From assembly GCA_014377485.1 (NCBI GenBank), contig JACMPM010000100.1, positions 1 through 64,000 on the forward strand: a stretch of 64,000 nt of DNA, read 5' to 3'. A model generated the notes under the pieces. The model ran no database searches. It had not been told where the DNA came from and saw only the letters and a list, made by a program, of their open reading frames with translations. The stretch comes from Bacteriovorax sp. GTDB lineage: Bacteria > Bdellovibrionota > Bacteriovoracia > Bacteriovoracales > Bacteriovoracaceae. The position numbers and the translations under genes were made by a program. Positions 60,209 through 64,000 of the stretch are shown here, one piece after another (position 1 is the first letter of the stretch; every line of letters begins with the position of its first letter).

Positions 60209-60799
60209 ATGAAAACAACATTGGCAGTTTTAGTTTTAAGTTTATCATTTGCAACTACTTTATTTGCTGCTGATCCAAATATGGCAGAACTTAATTTAAA
60301 AATACACAATGTTATTACTTTCAAAAAAACTGATAAGGCAGACACTTTTGAAAAAATTAACGAAGTCTCTCAGACAGTAGCTTCAATCATTGCAGATAAT
60401 ACTGTTAAGACTGATTCTAAAAAAAGTGTTAACACTGACAAGCTTACTTATTCGATTAATAAAGGCTTAGTTCATATTCAGGACGTGAAAGCTAATATTG
60501 ATACTGAGGTACCGGCGCTTATTGATAAATCAATTCTTGGTAGAATAAAATCATTTAAAATTACTGGCGATAATCTAGAGACTGTTTATTTTGAATCTTT
60601 AAAGAATTCAGGTGTAATCTCATTGAGAGATTTAGATTTAAAAAAAGACGAAAGGCAAACTATGATCATTGGAGATCAAACTTGTACTATTGAAAGATCA
60701 TCTGATGCCGTGATTTGCGAGCAGGATGTTGAGTTAAGAGTAACTCAATATAAATTAATTTTAGCAGCCGCTTTGTACATATTTCAACTTGATCTCTAG
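60209..60799 (+). CDS. Exported protein of unknown function
   Basis: A 196-residue protein with a clear signal peptide (VLSLSFATTLFAADP). The mature part is polar and rich in Lys, Asp and Thr, with two Cys residues near the C-terminus (TCTIERSSDAVICE), probably a disulfide. No family is recognised. ATGAGGATATT lies just before the start. It ends convergent with rpe, overlapping by 4 bases. Confidence 0.65.
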   Translation: MKTTLAVLVLSLSFATTLFAADPNMAELNLKIHNVITFKKTDKADTFEKINEVSQTVASIIADNTVKTDSKKSVNTDKLTYSINKGLVHIQDVKANIDTEVPALIDKSILGRIKSFKITGDNLETVYFESLKNSGVISLRDLDLKKDERQTMIIGDQTCTIERSSDAVICEQDVELRVTQYKLILAAALYIFQLDL

Positions 60800-61449
60800 G
60801 TTCTTAAAGAATCAACTGCTTTTTTGTAATCTTCTCGACTATTTTTAAATATATAAGAGCCGGCAACTAAATTGTCGGCTCCTGCTTCAATCAATTCTTT
60901 AGAGTTTTTATTGCTTACACCACCATCAACTTGTATTTCAAAATGAGTTTTAAGAGAGTCTCTTCTAGATTTTAATTCTTTTATTTTATCAAAAGATGAA
61001 GGCATAAAAGATTGACCTCCAAATCCTGGTTCGACTGACATTACCAAAACTAAATCAATCGCCTTTAAAATATCGTCAGATAATTTATGTGTAGGTGTAC
61101 ATGGTTTAATTGAAATTCCGACACTTGGATAATTCTTTTTTAATTCTTTTATTAATCCCAATGAATCAAGTGTCGCCTCTAAATGAAAAGTAAAATTATA
61201 AAGTCCAAATGACTTCATCGTTTCAGCATGAAATTCTGGATTAGTTACCATAAAATGAGCATCACATTTATGGGTAGTTTTTTTAGTTATGAGTTCGACG
61301 ACAGGATGACCGAAAGTTAAATTGGGAACAAAGTGCCCGTCCATAATATCAAGATGAAACCAAAGATCATTTTGCCCGTTAAAGGCGTTTAATTCTGGTT
61401 CAATATTTAAAAAATCACAAGCTAAAAGGCTTGGTGAAATAATAGTCAT
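60796..61449 (-). CDS. rpe: Ribulose-phosphate 3-epimerase
   Basis: A 217-residue TIM-barrel enzyme of the pentose phosphate pathway. It has ISPSLLACDFLNIEPEL, the metal-binding WFHLDIMDGHFVPNLTFG, VMSVEPGFGGQSFM, and IQVDGGVSNKN. It converts ribulose-5-phosphate and xylulose-5-phosphate. Last in the lptF/G-def-fmt-rpe run, 8 bases after fmt. Confidence 0.95.
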   Translation of the reverse strand: MTIISPSLLACDFLNIEPELNAFNGQNDLWFHLDIMDGHFVPNLTFGHPVVELITKKTTHKCDAHFMVTNPEFHAETMKSFGLYNFTFHLEATLDSLGLIKELKKNYPSVGISIKPCTPTHKLSDDILKAIDLVLVMSVEPGFGGQSFMPSSFDKIKELKSRRDSLKTHFEIQVDGGVSNKNSKELIEAGADNLVAGSYIFKNSREDYKKAVDSLRT

Positions 61450-61457
61450 AACAATTT

Positions 61458-62402
61458 TTACGGATTGAGAGTGATCTCACCGCCCTTATTTTTTAAACCA
61501 TTTAAAAGTTCAGTATCACTACAAATCTTCTTTCCTTCCAATTGCACGCTTGAAAGTCTTATAACTCCATCGAGAGTTCCTACAGCGAGATGTCCAAAAT
61601 CAATTGAAGTTTCGCCTGGGTTAAGCGTTCGTTGCAATTTTTCTATCTCAAAAACCTTCAGACGCTGATTATTTAAAAAACAATAAGTACCTGGCCATGG
61701 GTCGAGTGCACGTATTTGATTTTGAATTTTTACAGTTGAAGAATCTTTAAAATTTAACAAGCCGTCTTCTTTTTTAAGTGTAGGCGCAAAGCTCACACCA
61801 TTTGGATCTTGTTTCGTGTAAACCAATTTGTTTTTTAAAATGACATCAATTAATACATTCGTACTTAAAGCCGCTTGAAATTTTAAACGGATAAAAAGTT
61901 GTCCACCCGTTTCTGTCTCAGCAATGGGAAGTTCAAAGAAATGAACCAAGTCTCCAGCATCCATTTCTTTTACCATTCTTTGAATAGAAACACCGGTAGA
62001 TGTATCACCATTTAGTAAAGAGTACTGAATAGGTGCGGCTCCTCGGTATTTTGGTAGAATAGAAGTATGAATATTAAAACATCCCAATTTAGGCATATTG
62101 AGAATCCGACTGCCCAAAAATTGAGCAAAGGCCAAGACTAAAATTAAATCAACATTTTTGCCTTCAAGTTCCTCTAATATTTTGTCTTCGCGATTAATAT
62201 TTTCGACTTGATAAAGTGGAAGTTTATTTGTTTTTGCATATTCTGCTACAGGAGGTGATTTTAGCTCGTGACCTCTGCCGGAAGGCCGATCTGGCATAGA
62301 AATTACGCCTACGATATTGATATTGGGGTGATGATGAATAAGTTCCAGCGTAGGCAAAGAAAAGTCGGGTGTACCACAAAAAACAACATTCAGTTTTTTC
62401 AT
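61458..62402 (-). CDS. fmt: Methionyl-tRNA formyltransferase
   Basis: This 314-residue enzyme formylates initiator Met-tRNA. N-terminal VVFCGTPDFSLPTLE, the catalytic FNIHTSILPKYRGAAPIQYSLLNGD with the Asn-His pair, and KEMDAGD; the C-terminal OB-like domain is present. It lies 2 bases after def, the enzyme that later removes the formyl group, as in many genomes. Confidence 0.96.
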   Translation of the reverse strand: MKKLNVVFCGTPDFSLPTLELIHHHPNINIVGVISMPDRPSGRGHELKSPPVAEYAKTNKLPLYQVENINREDKILEELEGKNVDLILVLAFAQFLGSRILNMPKLGCFNIHTSILPKYRGAAPIQYSLLNGDTSTGVSIQRMVKEMDAGDLVHFFELPIAETETGGQLFIRLKFQAALSTNVLIDVILKNKLVYTKQDPNGVSFAPTLKKEDGLLNFKDSSTVKIQNQIRALDPWPGTYCFLNNQRLKVFEIEKLQRTLNPGETSIDFGHLAVGTLDGVIRLSSVQLEGKKICSDTELLNGLKNKGGEITLNP

Positions 62403-62404
62403 GT

Positions 62405-63004
62405 TTATTTTTTCTTTTGTTGTTGTTTTAAGAATTTTTTTTCTAGTAAGTTTTTCTTTAAAAAACTTAAACGTTCAATAAAAACTATTCCATCGAGATG
62501 ATCGTTTTCGTGTTGTAAGCAAACCGATAATAATTCATCTGCCTCTATTTCATGATGTTGACCAAACATATCTTGAAATTCAACAGTTACCAGTTCAAAG
62601 CGCTTAACGTCTTCATAAATTCCAGGAACACTTAAGCAGCCTTCTTCATGAATAACTTCGCCACTTTTATTTTTAAAAACAGGATTACAAAAAACCATAG
62701 GACTGAATTCTGATAAACGGTATTCCTCGCTGCCGTCGGCAAGAGTGATTTTTTCACGATCAAACCAAATATCCAAAACAAAAAATCGTAAGCTTACTCC
62801 AACCTGTGGTGCAGCTAATCCTATGCCGGGTGCGTTGTACATTGTGAAAAGCATATTCTTCACAACGGCGTGAAGCTCATTGTTAAATTCAGTAACAGGT
62901 TTTGCTATTTGTTTTAATATCGGTGCGGGATAAGTGTGAATACTTAATTTTTCACCTTCTAGCTTATAGTTTTCTAAAAAATTCTCTTTAAAATTATTTT
63001 TCAT
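62405..63004 (-). CDS. def: Peptide deformylase
   Basis: A 199-residue metalloenzyme with all three motifs: GIGLAAPQVG, EGCLSVPG (Cys ligand) and QHENDHLDG (two His ligands and the catalytic Glu). I use ATG 63004. The longer in-frame extension overlaps the upstream lptF/G gene and adds unrelated residues. The C-terminus ends in a Lys/Gln-rich tail. It removes formyl groups from new proteins. Confidence 0.95.
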   Translation of the reverse strand: MKNNFKENFLENYKLEGEKLSIHTYPAPILKQIAKPVTEFNNELHAVVKNMLFTMYNAPGIGLAAPQVGVSLRFFVLDIWFDREKITLADGSEEYRLSEFSPMVFCNPVFKNKSGEVIHEEGCLSVPGIYEDVKRFELVTVEFQDMFGQHHEIEADELLSVCLQHENDHLDGIVFIERLSFLKKNLLEKKFLKQQQKKK

Positions 63005-63023
63005 AGCAAATTGATACCATAAA

Positions 63024-64000
63024 TTAGCGCAATTTGCGATGGTAAATAAAATAGAAGGCAAGGTACACAACAAAGATTGATGGCACACCAAAAGTGGCCA
63101 CGACTGCCGGGATACGACTAGTTTGACCTAATGTGAGGAAATAAGAATAAATAAACCAGTAAATAAATGTGAAAGTGAGAACAAAGGCTACGTTTTTACC
63201 AAAAGAACTATTGCGTCTATTTGGATTAAAAAGTGCAATTGAAGCCAATATTGATAGAACTAAACAAGTAAATGCCGAAGAAAACTTGTCTAAAAAAGTA
63301 ACATAATATTCACTATAATTAATGCCGTTTGTTTTTAAGACACCAATATAATCGTAAAGTTTCCAAATATTTAAAGTGGCAATATCAGCATTGATTTGCT
63401 TAAAATCCGAAACAGTTTCACGGATCTTTAAGGGTTTTTCATCAAAGTATTGAACTGATGGAAAAGTCTTATTTTCAAGGTTTGTATAATGGAGAGATCG
63501 ATGAAGTAGCCAGTTGCTTCCACTTTGAAAATCTGCATAAGCGGCACTAATTTGTTCAGTAAATTTAAAATCTTTGTCATAGAGGTATAAAGTTAAATTA
63601 TAAAGTGTATTCGTTTTGCGATCAAATGAACTATAGGAAAAAAAATAGTCCTGCCCTTTAAACCAAATTTTTCCAGAGTTTAAGGCATTAATTGAAACAG
63701 TGGATTTTTTTATTGCATCACCCGCTGTTTCGCGAGTCTGTCCATTTTTCATTAAATCTTGGCTGTGTTTTGTGTAGGGAACTAAGTATGCATTGATAAA
63801 AAAAAGTACGATTCCAATAAACGTACCGATTGTCCCAATACCAAGGATAAATCTTTGTCGAGAGAAACCGCTGGCAAAAATAGCCGTGAGTTCATTTCTA
63901 TTTTTCAATTTATTTATAGAAAAAAGAGAAGCAATTAGGCAAGACACTGGAAATATTTTAATCATGAATGTTGGAAGTTCGAGGTAAAGACTTACATAGA
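63024..64000 (-). CDS. LptF/LptG-family permease (5' end beyond window)
   Basis: The visible 325 residues show the C-terminal part of a YjgP/YjgQ permease of the Lpt LPS exporter. They include LPTF then SLFSINKLKNRNELTAIFASGFS, a coupling helix with its NE motif, a periplasmic beta-jellyroll (about 75-215), and three C-terminal helices. The reading frame stays open to the window edge, so the start lies outside. Whether it is LptF or LptG cannot be decided. It is first in the run with def, fmt and rpe. Confidence 0.85.
   Translation of the reverse strand, partial: YVSLYLELPTFMIKIFPVSCLIASLFSINKLKNRNELTAIFASGFSRQRFILGIGTIGTFIGIVLFFINAYLVPYTKHSQDLMKNGQTRETAGDAIKKSTVSINALNSGKIWFKGQDYFFSYSSFDRKTNTLYNLTLYLYDKDFKFTEQISAAYADFQSGSNWLLHRSLHYTNLENKTFPSVQYFDEKPLKIRETVSDFKQINADIATLNIWKLYDYIGVLKTNGINYSEYYVTFLDKFSSAFTCLVLSILASIALFNPNRRNSSFGKNVAFVLTFTFIYWFIYSYFLTLGQTSRIPAVVATFGVPSIFVVYLAFYFIYHRKLR

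Overview
This AT-rich window is a chromosomal replication-origin region. Genes on either side of the dnaA-dnaN interval are transcribed away from it: leftward dnaN, recF, gyrB and gyrA, and rightward rpmH, rnpA, yidD, yidC, mnmE, mnmG, rsmG, parA and parB. The gene content suggests a Gram-negative bacterium with an outer membrane: lipoproteins, C-terminal-Phe beta-barrels, an LptF/G permease and SurA/PpiC chaperones. My inference, from gene order and overall protein character only, is a Bdellovibrionota/Bacteriovorax-like or other deltaproteobacterial-type organism. No rRNA, tRNA, IS element, prophage or CRISPR array was seen.

Layout. 1-5.0 kb (minus): membrane-arm complex I genes nuoA-H-J-K-L-M (M cut by the edge), without the peripheral-arm genes. 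5.1-15.7 kb (plus): mfd, a parvulin, a lipoprotein, a decayed beta-barrel gene, a SurA-like chaperone, a pdxA-like gene, uvrA and an RNA methyltransferase, ending at a strong hairpin. 15.7-25.6 kb (minus): dnaN-recF-gyrB-gyrA-TPR lipoprotein-atpZ-atpI-atpB-atpE in one tight run. 25.6-26.1 kb: oriC with DnaA boxes. 26.1-27.7 kb: dnaA (minus). 27.8-36.2 kb (plus): the rpmH to parB run, with two parS-like sites. 36.3-42.7 kb (plus): a bactofilin and atpF'-F-H-A-G-D-C. The ATP synthase is therefore split on both sides of the origin. 42.8-54.4 kb: lineage-specific envelope genes (a 719-aa protein, a patatin, an HTH/coiled-coil protein plus beta-barrel, a Kazal lipoprotein, a thioredoxin-like protein, a lone pilin-like peptide) mixed with ligA, radA and glpK. 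54.5-59.0 kb (minus): hutH-hutU-hutI for histidine breakdown. 59.1-60.8 kb: three small envelope genes. 60.8-64 kb (minus): lptF/G (partial)-def-fmt-rpe.

The most unusual structure is inside mnmE. Seven copies of a 16-bp near-palindrome (TGGTTCTATAGGACCA or its reverse complement) sit in a 208-bp array, all in one reading frame. They add about 70 Gly/Pro/Ile-rich residues near the end of the G domain. Related copies occur in a hairpin between parB and the bactofilin gene and inside the 719-aa gene. Because both orientations are present and the palindrome is kept, a DNA-level role or a palindromic repeat element is plausible. This is inference and has not been tested.
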